Assembly: GCF_958450345.1 (NCBI RefSeq)
Contig: NC_088783.1
Location: 54,970,395-55,034,394 of the forward strand
Reading direction: 5' to 3'
Source: Calliphora vicina
Taxonomy: Eukaryota; Arthropoda; Insecta; Diptera; Calliphoridae
Length of the DNA: 64,000 nt
The notes beneath the pieces were generated by a model. The model worked only from the letters and a program-made list of their open reading frames with translations, ran no database searches and was not told the DNA's origin. Within the stretch, counting starts at the first letter, position 1, and each line of letters starts with the position of its first letter. Positions 1-11,450 of the stretch are shown piece after piece. Position numbers and translations under genes: made by a program.

Positions 1-600
1 TAAAATACTATAAAAAATTCTTTCAAAATTCTTGAAATACAAAAAAGTAATCGGTACCAATTTTTTTTAAAAAATATTTTGAAATAGAAAATAACCATTT
101 CTAATAGCTAAAAATGAAGGCTATAGCCTAATTAAAATAAAATTACATAAAAAATTTAAGAATAAATCCTAAAATAAAAAAAGTAATCGGTAGCAAAATT
201 GTTAGAAATTAAAAATAAATAATTTTAAAAACCATTAAAAAATATTACATTCAATATAAAGTAAAACTTTATAAAAAATTCTTTCAAAACTGCTCAACTT
301 TAAAAAAGTAATCGGTTACCAAAAATTTCAAAAATTAAAAATAACCATTTCCAATTAATGTAAACGAATACTTTTGCTCAATTAAAATAGAATTACAAGA
401 AAAATTTAACAAAAATTCCTTAAATAAAAAAAGTAATCGGTAGCAAAAAAATTTTAAAATAAATTTAGCAATTTTAAATGCCATTCAAAAATACATTACT
501 CCATTTAGAGTTAAACTACATTAAAAATAATTGAAATTTAGCTTTAATACAAAAAAGTAATCGGTACCAGCTATTTTAAAACTATTTCAATTCTAATTTA
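1..600 (+). repeat. 124-bp tandem repeat block 1 with conserved GTAATCGG box
   Basis: Five boxes of the form AAAAAAGTAATCGGTA start at 41, 177, 302, 427 and 551, so spacing is 136, 125, 125 and 124 bp. All lie in the same orientation. Sequence between boxes is A/T-rich and much more diverged. Boxes alternate between a form followed by CC (41, 302, 551) and a form followed by GC (177, 427), so the true unit may be a dimer of about 250 bp. The block may extend left of the window. Confidence 0.9.
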
Positions 601-2944
601 AATTTTATGAATTTTTTGTATAACAAAGTTTCTTAAATTTTCCTTAATTTCTTTACAATTTTCTAAGAATTTCATTTTCTTTTCATGTAGTTTTTTTAAG
701 CCCTTTTTAAAGCCAGAATTTAAGCCTTATTTATGGGTTTTCTGAGGTAATTTGTTCTAGTCGTTAACATTTTTATAGACTCAACTTTTTTTTTCTCTCT
801 TTGAGTTTATTATAATTTAGATTATATTTTTTTTATCTGTTTAAAATCTTGATTTTATGGGTTTTTTTTATATAAACCTTAAAGCGCTTATTTTAACTTT
901 TCATTTGATCTTGTTAATAAAATAAAGGAAATCCTAAAATATTGTCAACGTTAAAGAATGAAAAAAAAAACACGACACGACACGATCACAACAAAATTGT
1001 TTCATTGAGAGAAAAAACGAGCACGACGCCTTTATTATCTCTAGACCGTTTAGATCAATAAAAATAGAGATTTTGTTAGGGAGATAATAATTCTTAAAGC
1101 TGGGGTGTTGGTTTAACTACTAATAGTTGTTGCGTATCTTTTAAGGTTTGAGCTATTTAGGCCTCCCGCTGTTAAAGGTAGAGAGAAGAAAAAAAACAGT
1201 TTTGGAATTCCTTAAAATGAGATAATTTAATAAGCGTTAAAATGCTCGAGTTATGTCATTATAAAGACAACGTAAGATGATGACCAAACCATTTTCAGTT
1301 TAAGGCAAGTTTAACTGCATAAATTATGAGTAGCAGAAGAGGTAGTAGTAACTAAGTGAGTGAGTAAGTAGTACAATGATTAAAAACCTTAAGGAATCAA
1401 CACATTGCCAAGTCACTGTTAAACGAAGAAGTAGAGAAGTTGTGTTTTTTAGGAGGAGGTTCGTTTTACAAAACATTACAGCAGCTCAGTATAACTATAT
1501 GATAAAGATGAGGCATCATGCTGTAAATTTTAATGATAATGATGACAATGATGAGGCAGCTCTAGAGTTGGTTTTTTTTCATTTTGTTCATTTCATAAAA
1601 AGATCTGTTTGCTGGAAATGATTTGTTAAGGCTTAAATATGTTGTTGACAATAATTTTAAGAATTTTTAGCTTCATTGAGAGCTGCTTAAACGTTTTGCA
1701 GCAGGCCTGTAGCCATTTATACTTTTATAAATGAACAAAAAATACATACATATAAAAATATTTTCAATTATAAAGAGTTTGAAAAAGTAAATGACTTTTT
1801 TTGGTTTTATATGGCATATTTTTGTCATAACCAAATTTGGTAAGATAGAGACTGCCACTATGTTGAGTTTTCCAAACAATACTCAACTTCTTTTGATGTA
1901 TTTTTTTTTTTTTGCTTTTTTGCACAATTTTCTCAACTATAAAGGAGTTTTACTACTCTAGTCATATTTAGTAATTGTGGCCAACTACTCTATGCAACAC
2001 AGCAGCAACAACTTGAAGTCTCTTAGTAAGTTAAAATGTTGCATGCTGATGCATGATGGTGGTGGTGGTGGTGGAACGCTAAGCAATTGTAATGTATTTG
2101 GTATGATTTAACTTGTTTTTTTATTTTTCTTTCAACATTTATTTAAAAAAAAATGAAGTTGCACTATTATGGAAACGAGTTCATGTTTTGATAAATGCCT
2201 AGGCACCTTCATCATCAGCCTCATCATCTTCATCATATAACATCACCAACGCCAAAGCATGCATGATCAATTCTTTCTTTAACTTAACAATTTAGCATTT
2301 TTACCACACAAATGAAAAAAAACCTTTTCTTATAAAACTCTTCTTATAAAAAGTGAAAATTTGCTTTACATTTTTTTTGTTTTGATACCAAATCAAACTG
2401 ATCGTAAGAATTTTTCTAGAATTATAGACTCCATCTAATAATAGGTAAACGTGGTAATACCAAACAAAACAAAAAACAAACCAGTTCCCTATAATGTATA
2501 ACAAAACATAAAATAAACTTGGTAAACTTACCTTTTATGGTTTCCCCTCGATTTTTTTTTCTTCTTTCGTCATCTGAGCTACAAGCAGTTAAATGGCCTG
2601 TAACAAAGAAATTATAAATATTTGAAATATTTCAACAATTTATTCAATCATAGAGCAAAAAACTAAAAAAAATTGTATGCTTAAAAGAAACTTTGTTTAA
2701 GAAAATTTCTTAATAAATCCTTAGAGATTTAATAAAACACAAACTGAGAAAATGAAAAAAAAACAAGAAGATACAAAACTTCATAAAGTTTCTCTTAAAG
2801 CTTTCTTTGTAGTATGAAGCCAAAAACCACAGGAGGTGACTATAAAAATGCCAAGAGATTAAGCCACACAAGTTGTGGCGGCTGGAAACTTATAAATAAT
2901 AAAAGAAAATAAATGGGTTTTTTTTGGCAAGAAAATCAACAAAA

Positions 2945-4020
2945 AAAAAAACACAAAAAAGTAATCGGTTTTAAGTTTTACAAAATAATTGAAAATTTTG
3001 ATTAAATACTAAAAAAGTAATCGCCACCCAAGCATTCAGAAATTAAAAATTATTTATTCCTAATAATCTAAATGCATATTACAGCTAAATTGGATTAAAA
3101 ATCATAAAAAAATTAACAAAAATTCCATTAATAAAAAAAGTAATCGGTACTAAAATGTTAAAAAATTAAAAATCACCAAATCTAAATACTTAAAAAATTA
3201 ACACATTCAATTTAAAATTAAACTACATAAAAATTAATTTAAATGCAAAAAAGTAATCGGTAACCATAAATTTCAAAAATTCAAAATAAACAATTTCTTT
3301 TAATACCAAAGAATACTACAGCTAAATTAAAATAAATTCACATACTAAATTTTATAAAAATGCCTTAAATAGAAAAAGTAATCGGTACTAAAATTGAAAA
3401 AAATTAAAAATCACCAAATCTAAGTACGTAAAAAAATACAACTTTTAATATAGAATAAAATTATCTAAAAAATAATAGAAAAATTCTGTAAATACAAAAA
3501 AGTAATCGGTAACCATAAATTTCAAAAATTCAAAATAATCAATTTCTTTTAATACCAAAGAATATTACACCTAAATTAAAATAAATCCTTATAGAAAATT
3601 TTATAAATATACCTTAAATAGAAAAAGTAATCGGTACTAATATTTAAAAAAATTAAAAATCCACAAATCTAAATAGTTAAAAAAATACTGCTTTCAATTT
3701 GAAATAAAATTACAAAAAAATTAATTTAAAATTTCCTTAAATACAAAAAAGTAATCGGTAACCATAAATTTCAAATATTCAAAATAACCACTTTTCTTTA
3801 ATACCAATGAATAATACAGTTAAATTAAAATAAATCCTCTTGAAAAAATTAACAAAATAACTTTAAATAAAAAAGTAATCGTTAGAAATTTTGTAAAAAA
3901 AACCAAAATATTCAATTCTAAATGGTATGAAAAATTGTACTTTAAATTTTAAATAAAACAAAACACAAACAAATTTTAAAATTCCTTAGATACAGAAAAG
4001 TAATCGGTACCAAAATTTTC
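2945..4020 (+). repeat. 124-bp tandem repeat block 2 with conserved GTAATCGG box
   Basis: Ten boxes start at about 2955, 3011, 3134, 3247, 3372, 3496, 3621, 3745, 3869 and 3994, mostly 123-125 bp apart; the first interval is 56 bp and one is 113 bp. All point the same way as block 1. Boxes at 3247, 3496 and 3745 continue as TAACCATAAATTTC, while those at 3134, 3372 and 3621 continue as TACTA, again giving an alternating dimer. Edge boxes are the most degenerate: 2955 has GGTT, 3011 has GCCA and 3869 has GTTA in place of GGTA. Confidence 0.9.
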
Positions 4021-5434
4021 GGAAACTCAAAGAAATCTCATTCAAACCGTCAACAAAACCTAGAAATTAATTGACAAGTCAGTCTTTCAACAGATTTTTG
4101 TGTTTTTTTTATAAATTATTCGTTACATATTTGTGGTAACCAACTCTGACTCTATTGGCCATAATAAATCATCTACAATGTTTAAGGAATTTAACAGTTT
4201 ATTATGGAAATACCAACAAAAGCCAACTTGTTTAATAAAATATAATGGTTTTATAAAGCAAGTTTTTAATAAAATAAAACAACAGAAAAAAAACTATACA
4301 AAAGAAAACTTAGGTAATTGAGGAAAATAATAAGAAAAGCAGGAAAATTCCTAAAAAAAAATATACACAAAAGCTATTCAAAGAAAGTTTAATAAATTCT
4401 AGAAAAACCAATAAAATTTAAGGAAATAACCTCAAAAATAATAAGAAAAAAAAATTCCTGTTTGTTAGAATTTTTTTTTTGAAAACCTAAAAAGGTGTTA
4501 AATTTTAGAGCAATTTTATGAAACACGGAAATCCGGCTTATTATTTATCAAACATAATTCCATTTTTTTCCCTAACAAAGAACCTTAACACATCCTTTTA
4601 TATCTTTCAAACCAAAACATCCGAAATTTTCTTTAAAATTTTTTCCTTAATCGATAATTTTCTCAACAAAAACTTTCTTGTCCAACCCCATAAATTTCTA
4701 GATTTAATTGTTTAACGACATTTTATTGTCATTTTTGTAACATTGTTTGGGTTTATGGGGAACATGTTTGTTACCAAAATCAAAAGAAAAAAATGTTTTT
4801 CTTGTCAATGAAATAAATTGTTTCCGAGAATTTTGAGATTTTAAAGATTTCCAAACTACATGAGGTTCTTTTCTTTCAAGTTGTTTTGTGTTACAAAAAT
4901 CTATTGTTAAGGTATTAAATTTCTGTTACTAACCGTAACAATATTTTTACCTTTTACCCTGAAAAAGCAAAAGAAAGAAAGATCACGTGTATTGGCCGGC
5001 CATAGGGAAGGCGGTAACTTGTTAGGGGTATTATGTCAGAAGACCAAACACATAAAGAAAATCCAAAGAAAGACACACACAGTAGAAAAGTAATGAAATG
5101 AAATGAATTAATTGGTAATGTTTTGAAATCTGTGTGTGTGTGGGACGGATCCTCCTCTATTCACACATTTTTCTTTTCTCATTATTTTTATTTTTCTTGT
5201 TGCTGCTTTTGACAAAAGTGTTGAACGATAAATGAGTTTTGAAATATTTGAAAACAATAACTCGGTTGGTGATTTTCAAATCTGGGTAGAAATTTCCTGT
5301 TAATTGTATAATTTAAAAAAAAAATTCTTTCATTCATTCAAGAAGGATTCCAAAATATAAAATACTATATCTCTTTATAAGCTGATGACATTTTTATAAC
5401 TAATTTCAACTCATTTGTATTCTTTTCATTTTAG

Positions 5435-8157
5435 AAACCGATGTCGCCTTAGATACACCGGCACCAATTGAAGAAGAAGAGCGCAATATGAAACGTAAGT
5501 ATCTTACTCTCTCTCTCTTTCCCTCTCCATTTAATCATTTAATCCCCTTATCATTTATATTTCTTAACTTATAATTAATTTTCTCTTTTATAGATTTCGC
5601 TGCTCTCCTTACTGGTCGCACCTCGCATTTCCTTAAAGGCGAAGAAATGAAGGCCATGTATACCACCCATAATCCCCACAATATAGTGGCCACCGGTCGC
5701 TTTATGTTCCACAAAAAGAATCTCTATTACTCCTTCTATACCTCGGCCAAGGTAACACGTCCACGTGCCATACAATTTGTTGATGATGCCGGCACTATTT
5801 TGGAAGAACATCAATTGCAATTGCCAGCAGGACCCCAATCGATTTATCAAAATGTTACTGGCAAAATCTGTGGTGTCTGGCGTCGTGTGCCCCGTGATTA
5901 TAAGCGTTTGTTGCGTGATGAGCGTTTGCATGTTGTATTGCTGTGGGGCGGTAATAAATTCCAAACTGAATTGGCTTTGGCTGGCAAAATTGGCAAATAT
6001 ACCGCCTTACAATCTGAATTGTTTAGCTCCCTGATGGAACCTGCTCCCGGCTCTAAATCAGAATTGATGTCTGGCTCGGGTGGCACAGCCATTGTCTCGA
6101 CTAGCAGTGGTGCCGCTTCCTCCATGCATTTGACTTTGGTTTTCAATGGTGTCTTCTCGCCCGATGAATATATGGATGCTCCCGTCAACATTCGCATTGA
6201 ATCGCCCGATCGCCGTGAGGTTGTTTTGGATGAAATTCAAAAGGTACGCAAACCTTCCTCAGAAGTCAATGTTTTGGAGATCTCTTCCCCCATTTCCATA
6301 CAAAATTTGCGTTTAATGTCCCGTGGCAAACTATTGCTGACCATTGAATCGAAAAAGAATCCCAATTTGCGCATCCAAGGCCACATTGTTACCCGCACCA
6401 CTTGTGAAATCTTCCAGACCCTGTTGGCTCCCCACAATGCCGAATCGAAGGCCAGAAGCAGTGGCTTGGCTTGGGTGTTCCTGAATACCGATGGCTCTTT
6501 GTCGTACAACATTGAAACTGATCAGGTTAATGCCCGTGATCATCCCGAGATTAGTTTGATTGAGGATTTGGGCAAGAGAAAAACCATGTTGGAAGATTTG
6601 ACACCCAGCTTTAATTTCAATCAGGCCATTGGTACCGTAGACAAATTGGGTCCCAAAGTGGTGGAGTCTTTGTATGCCGGCGATTTGGGGGTTAATATAG
6701 CTATTGAACATGAAACCAGTTTGATAAGAGGCCGTTTGGTATCCCGTCCCGTTGCTGATGCCCGCGACTCTGCTGAACCCATTTTATTGAAGCGATCCGA
6801 CAATTCTGTTACCGCTCCCAATCATGCCATGGGCATGGCCTGGCTGTCCATTGACAATGAGTGCAATCTACATTATGAAATCACCTTGAGCGGCTTCCAG
6901 TCTCATATGCAAGATTTACAAATCTATTTGGAGGAGAAACCCATCGAAGCTATTGGCGCTCCTGTAACACGTAAATTGCTGGAAGAATTCAATGGTTCTT
7001 ATATGGAGGGTTTCGTTTTGGGCATGCCCTCTAATGAATTGGTTAAATTGGAGTCCAGTGTTTGCTATTTGGAAATCCATTCAAAGGATAAAAAGGAATT
7101 GTTGTTGAGAGGCAAATTGAAGTCCACCAAAGTGCCGGCACACTGTTTCCCCATCTACACCGACAACAATGTGCCCAATGTATTTTTGCCCGGCGATCGT
7201 AATGATGATGTTTTGATTACACCCGATACCAAATGCTTCCATTCGGGAAGATTCTACGATGAGACCGAACAATGGCGCAGCACTGAAGACACCTGTCAAA
7301 TGTGTGCCTGCCAGAGAGGTCATGCCACCTGTGAGCCCATCAAATGCCCCGTTATACACTGCAAGGTTAATGAGGAATTGGTGCAATTGGAGGGTGAATG
7401 CTGTGCCATGTGTGTGCCACAGAATTTGAACAACAAAGAGGCGGAACATAGCAAACGAGGCTGCCGTTTGGGCGATCAATTCCATTTGGCTGGAGCCACT
7501 TGGCATCCATTTTTGCCACCCAATGGTTTTGACACCTGTACCACCTGTAGCTGTGATGCCTTGACTTTGGAAATCAGATGTCCACGCATGGTGTGTCCAC
7601 CATTGCAGTGCAAGGAAAAGGATGCTTATAGACCAGACAAGAAAGCCTGCTGTAAGGTGTGTCCTGAAGGCAAAATATCCTCACGCAGCAGCAGCAACAA
7701 TAATCCCAATGTCTTGCAAGATCAAGCCTCCTCCAAACCCAATGTTAGATCCACCGATGATATCTTGCAACAGGGCGGCTGCAAAGTGGTTAATAAGATC
7801 TATGAAAATGGCCAGGAATGGCATCCCATTTTGGCTTCCCATGGCGAACAGAAATGCATCAAATGTAGATGCAAGGTAAGTAATAAAAAACTTTTTGTTT
7901 ATATTTTATTTACAAAGAAACTAATTAAAAATTTTTCTTTTCTTTTAAAGGACTCCAAAGTTAATTGTGATCGCAAGAGATGCTCACGCTCCACCTGCCA
8001 ACAGAATAGAGTTTCCTCCAAAAGAAAACTGTTCGAGAAGCCGGGCAGTGAGCCTGTCATTGATGAGTGCTGTTCCTCACAATGCAAACGGCCCCGGAGA
8101 CATCACCGAAGAACCCAGCAGGGCGAACAACAACCAAAGAAGGGTATCAGCAGCTGA
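5435..8157 (+). CDS. sog: short gastrulation (Chordin-family BMP antagonist), last three coding exons
   Basis: Sog is a secreted, dorsoventrally patterning protein that binds BMP ligands such as Dpp/Scw and is cleaved by Tolloid (family knowledge). The coding parts are 5435-5494, 5594-7875 and 7951-8157, joined through GT-AG introns; the frame carries across as N-M-K-H-F-A-A-L-L. Counting from the internal Met at 5647, four CHRD-type blocks fill roughly residues 1-115, 128-250, 253-368 and 370-495. Cysteine-rich VWC modules follow at about 530-590 and 606-673, and a last one from 712 into the final exon, with CxxCxC and CCxxC patterns visible. The C-terminus is very basic (KRPRRHHRR) before the TGA at 8155-8157. 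The signal anchor, CR1 and any earlier exons are upstream of the window. No internal stops or frameshifts are seen. The resemblance to fly sog is strong, particularly in CR3 and CR4. Confidence 0.95.
5495..5593 (+). other. sog: sog intron, 99 nt
   Basis: The donor is C|GTAAGT at 5495 and the acceptor is TTTTATAG ending at 5593. The interior is pyrimidine-rich, and a CTTAAC branch-point-like site lies at about 5563. Removing it joins the last base of one exon to the first two of the next to make a His codon. Confidence 0.85.
7876..7950 (+). other. sog: last sog intron, 75 nt, in frame and without stops
   Basis: The donor is AAG|GTAAGT and the acceptor is CTTTTAAAG|GAC, with CTAAT about 30 nt before the acceptor as a likely branch point. 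The length is 25 codons and no frame-matched stop occurs, so unspliced RNA would read straight through. Splicing restores the run CRCKDSKVNC, which has the cysteine spacing expected of the last VWC module; retention would insert 25 hydrophobic/basic residues there. I therefore treat it as an intron. Confidence 0.85.
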
Positions 8158-10250
8158 ATTGTTTAACTTATTTACACAACAAAGGAGTCAGTAATTTGCA
8201 AAAAACCTTTAAATTAAAACAAATTACTTACTTTTTGGAGAGAAAGTTTAAAAAACCACAACACAGCAACAGAGAGAAAAAAATTTGATTTTGTAAATTC
8301 GATTTTTTTTATAACACACAACAACACTTTACTTCTTCTTTGTCTAAAAAAAAACCAACAAAAAAAAACTAAATTAAACACTGAGAGAAATTCACCTACA
8401 GCAACAGCTTAGAAGAGCTAGAGAAACGAAGAGAAATTAGCAGCTTCAAATATTTAGAGAGCAATTTTTTTTCACACACTTATACTTATACTTTAGAAAA
8501 GCATATAGAAATCGATATATCTCTATGTATTATAAACTAAACAAAACAAAAAAAATACACTTAAACAAATAATCTATATTAAAACTATACCAGTGCAGTA
8601 AGATAAAACAAACAAAATTATTTATTTTATTATAAAAAAAATCTTAAAGAAACAACAAAAAGAAATGTACTACTGTACGGTAATTTTTTTTAAAAAAAAA
8701 AGAATATTTTTTTTTTAAAAAATTCTTAAAATATTCAAAATTTCTTTTTTTCTTAAAAAGAAATTTAATTTGAAATTTAAAAAAGAAATTTATATTAGAA
8801 ATTTCTTAAAAGAAAAAACATGATATATTTATATATATAAATAGAAACACATCCCAAAAGTTTCGACTGATTGACTGAATGGCAACTTTAGTTTTAAGTT
8901 TAAAAAAAAAAGAAAAAATATTTTACTTAAAAAATTTATTATTATTAATATAAATTTAAAAAAAAGAAACTTGTTTTTACTAATTTAAAATACATACATT
9001 AATTTAACATAAAAACCAACCACTCCCCCTCCCCGCCCCAAACGATAAATGTCTAAGAGAGCCTGTTAAACTTTAACTGCACTCAGAGAAAAACAGGTCC
9101 AAAAATTCCTTAAATATCATACAAACATTTTCATACAAACACACACATACATATCCACCTTAATTCACTTACATTATTGTTGTTATATTTTTTTTTATTA
9201 AATCATACACTCAAACAAAAAACCTTAATATTTCCTAATTATATTTTAAAAATATAATTAACTGAAATACATAAAATTTTTGCAACCAGAAAAAAAATGA
9301 AAAATAATTTACAAAAATGTTTAAAATTATGTATATTTTTTATATACTTAATAACAACTAAAACATTTCAAATTGAAAACATAATTTTCTTACACCCTCT
9401 ACCCCCACCCCCCCTCAAAACACTTAAAATTTATACAACAAATAGAAGAAAAGAAAACAAGAATTGTATTAATTTTATTTCGTTTAATTTAAATGTTAAT
9501 ATTTTTTATTATTATTATTATTTTAATTGTAATATAATTTAAATTTTATTTTATTTTAATTTTTTTTTGTAAAATCATCATCCTTAATATTGTACAATTT
9601 ATATTTTTTTTATTATTATTTTATTTGCTTTAGTTTCTTTTTTTATATATAGTATATATTTTTCTTTGTATTATTTTTCCTAATTTAAAATACTTTTTTT
9701 TTAAAAAAAAAATATAAAATACACAATCCAAAAAAACCATATAAAACCAACCCACAAATCTTTTATTTATTCCTCATTAATCTTGACCCCCAAAACCCCC
9801 CACAACTTCAATATTTTTGTTACCCACCCCCCCTTAACCTACCCACTCGTCATTAAATCGACACCACCAAATTGCTTATATATATATTTTTTTTTATATT
9901 ATAAATATTATTTTATTTTTCTTTTTATTTTTTTTTATATGTTTGTATTATATAATATAAAAAATACATAGTTTTGATAAATATGCTTATAAAACAAAAT
10001 AGTTGTACTAGTTTTTTGCATCATATATATTTTACTATATATTATTATTATTTCTTTTTTTTTAATAAAACTATTATATTTATTAAAAAAAGAAAATCAG
10101 CAGCAAAATAAATGAAAAAAACCAGCGTTAAAATAAAGAAAAAAAAGTTAACATACCTTTATTGAAATATAAAGAAAAACAAACAACAAAAAAAAAATTA
10201 AATAAAATAAAAACTTAATTTTATAAATACTGAAATAAAACTGAAAATCG
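8158..10250 (+). other. sog: sog 3' UTR and polyadenylation region (inferred end)
   Basis: After the sog stop the sequence is an extreme mix of A and T homopolymers with CAACA patches and short C-runs, unlike the balanced intergenic DNA that starts near 10255. AATAAA signals occur repeatedly, including near 10063, 10106 and 10131. The last strong one is near 10235 (GAAATAAAACTG), followed by a GT/T-rich stretch (CGTGTTTTTATTT) of the kind used downstream of cleavage sites. Short open frames near 9297-9542 and 9783-9971 are low-complexity and not believed. The exact 3' end needs transcript data. Confidence 0.55.
10226..10250 (+). terminator. sog: candidate distal polyadenylation site of sog
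   Basis: AATAAA in the context GAAATAAAACTG is followed within about 20 nt by a GT/T-rich element, and base composition changes just afterwards. Upstream AATAAA copies could also be used. Confidence 0.4.
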
Positions 10251-10431
10251 TGTTTTTATTTAAAAGGGAAATTATGTTGGGCAACAATTTAAAATGGAAA
10301 TAGATTTCCTCACACTTATTCAACATATAGAATAACCTATAACATCCCTAGAAGGAAATCAAATGCCAAAGCATTACTCACGTAACTAGTTACTTGGGGA
10401 TAGTGTCAGGCTACTCAAAACATGGGTACCG

Positions 10432-11115
10432 GCAATTTTTTATACCCACCATCAAAAGAAAAATGGGGGTATGTATATTGATTTTGTCATTCCGTTTGTA
10501 ACACATCGAAATATTCTTCGCAGACCCACAAAAGTATATATACAGTAGCCCAATAAAGTCTACATACAGGAATTCAAATTAAATTTCTTTCGTTGAAAGC
10601 TGTATTTGTAAGTTAAAAGTAGTGAAATATATTTGTTAAAAAAATAAATTCACATTAAAAAAAATTAAAACAACATCACTTAAGTCGGGTTTAGCAACAT
10701 TTCCTATCACTTCCAAAATTTCACCGTCATTTAATTTTTTGATTCTGAGTCAAATAACGAAAATTTTTTTTGGTTTTTTTGGCTTTAATGTTCAAAATAT
10801 TATGAAACTTAATAGTCCCGCCCACCCAAAAGTAGGCGTGACCAAGAATAAATTTTTCGTTATTTTACTCAGAATCAATAACTCTAATAACTGTGAACTT
10901 TTGGGCGTTATTTGAATTTTTTTTGCTAAAATCGACATAAGACATTTATTATTATATATCTCATAAAAAAAAATAAAAAAAACCGATTTAAATTAAAGTA
11001 ACATCATAATTTTTCCTGTATGTAGACTTTCTTGGGCTACTGTATGTATATTCGTGGTCCCCATAAGATTCTAAGACAATCTAGATATGTCCGTATCAAA
11101 AACCTTCAACTACCC
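10432..11115 (+). mobile_element. DINE-1/HINE-type helentron fragment split by a Tc1-type MITE
   Basis: The left part begins TTTTTTATACCCACCATC and continues through an inverted GGGGGTAT and TTTTGTCATTCCGTTTG, the usual start of this fly element family. It is interrupted at 10543-11042 and resumes as TATTCGTGGTCCCCATAAG with ATGTCCGT at about 11084. The GTCY microsatellite and 3' hairpin are missing, so it is truncated. Compare the better-preserved copy at 32892-33868. Confidence 0.6.
10543..11042. mobile_element. Tc1/mariner-type MITE with 30-bp TIRs and TA duplication
   Basis: The left end reads CAGTAGCCCAATAAAGTCTA and the right end is its reverse complement with one mismatch in about 30 bp (T versus G at the 12th base). 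TA flanks both sides (10541-10542 and 11043-11044). Total length is 500 bp with no transposase. A second inverted pair inside (GATTCTGAGTCAAATAACG near 10740 against CGTTATTTTACTCAGAATC near 10858) lets most of it fold. It sits inside a HINE copy, so it is the younger insertion. Confidence 0.85.
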
Positions 11116-11309
11116 AGCTGTAAAAATCAAAAGGTTTTCACTTCGTGCACTAGATTAAAGGCCATATTTTAGATTCAATTCTCAATCTAGTTTGCTTCTT
11201 GGAAGGCCTTTTTGAAGGACTCATCTCTCTCTTCTCCAAAAGATTCGATTCACATTCCTAATTAACCATCTTTTAAAAAATAAGTAAGAAATTCTTACTA
11301 TTGATGTTT

Positions 11310-11450
11310 CCTGTTGTAAAGTCCGGGAAGTTTTTATTTCCCGCCTCTTAATTGAAACAAGCTACGCCATTAGTTTGTGTTTGACAGCCATTGATAGCAC
11401 ACTACCTACCTCATGACTTGAGGAGGAACTGGTGAACTTTATCAGCACAT
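11310..11450 (+). pseudogene. mariner end fragment, same family as 34818-35955
   Basis: AAAGTCCGGGAAG followed by TTTCCCGCCTCTTAA and then TTAGTTTGTGTTTGACAG matches, in opposite orientation, the 5' end of the mariner relic near 35830-35950. Only about 130 bp of the terminal region is recognisable, with no coding part attached. Confidence 0.5.

Larger units (their letters stand above)
1..5434 (+). other. sog: sog intron (3' part, open at window start)
   Basis: This stretch ends in a pyrimidine-rich tract and an AG acceptor at 5433-5434, just before the first recognisable sog coding exon, so it is read as the 3' part of a sog intron whose donor lies upstream. It is strongly AT-rich and holds no long open frame. 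Apart from the two 124-bp repeat blocks listed separately, I see only simple patches: GGT repeats near 2059-2073, CAT/TCA repeats near 2210-2240, and an ACACG run near 971-986. Positions 600-2930 and 4020-5434 show no gene. Confidence 0.75.

Noticed and set aside
1376..1621. 81-codon frame in the sog intron
   Set aside because: Low-complexity composition, no recognisable domain and no splice signals tying it to sog.
1..4020. CRISPR-like array
   Set aside because: Eukaryotic intron, 124-bp period with a short box, and spacers are drifted copies of one another rather than unrelated sequences.
5575..7506. Antisense open frames over sog (for example 5575-5964 and 7081-7506, minus strand)
   Set aside because: They mirror codon bias of the sog exon on the other strand and have no domains or start context.
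9297..9971. Small frames downstream of sog
   Set aside because: Homopolymer-driven peptides within the A/T-rich 3' UTR.
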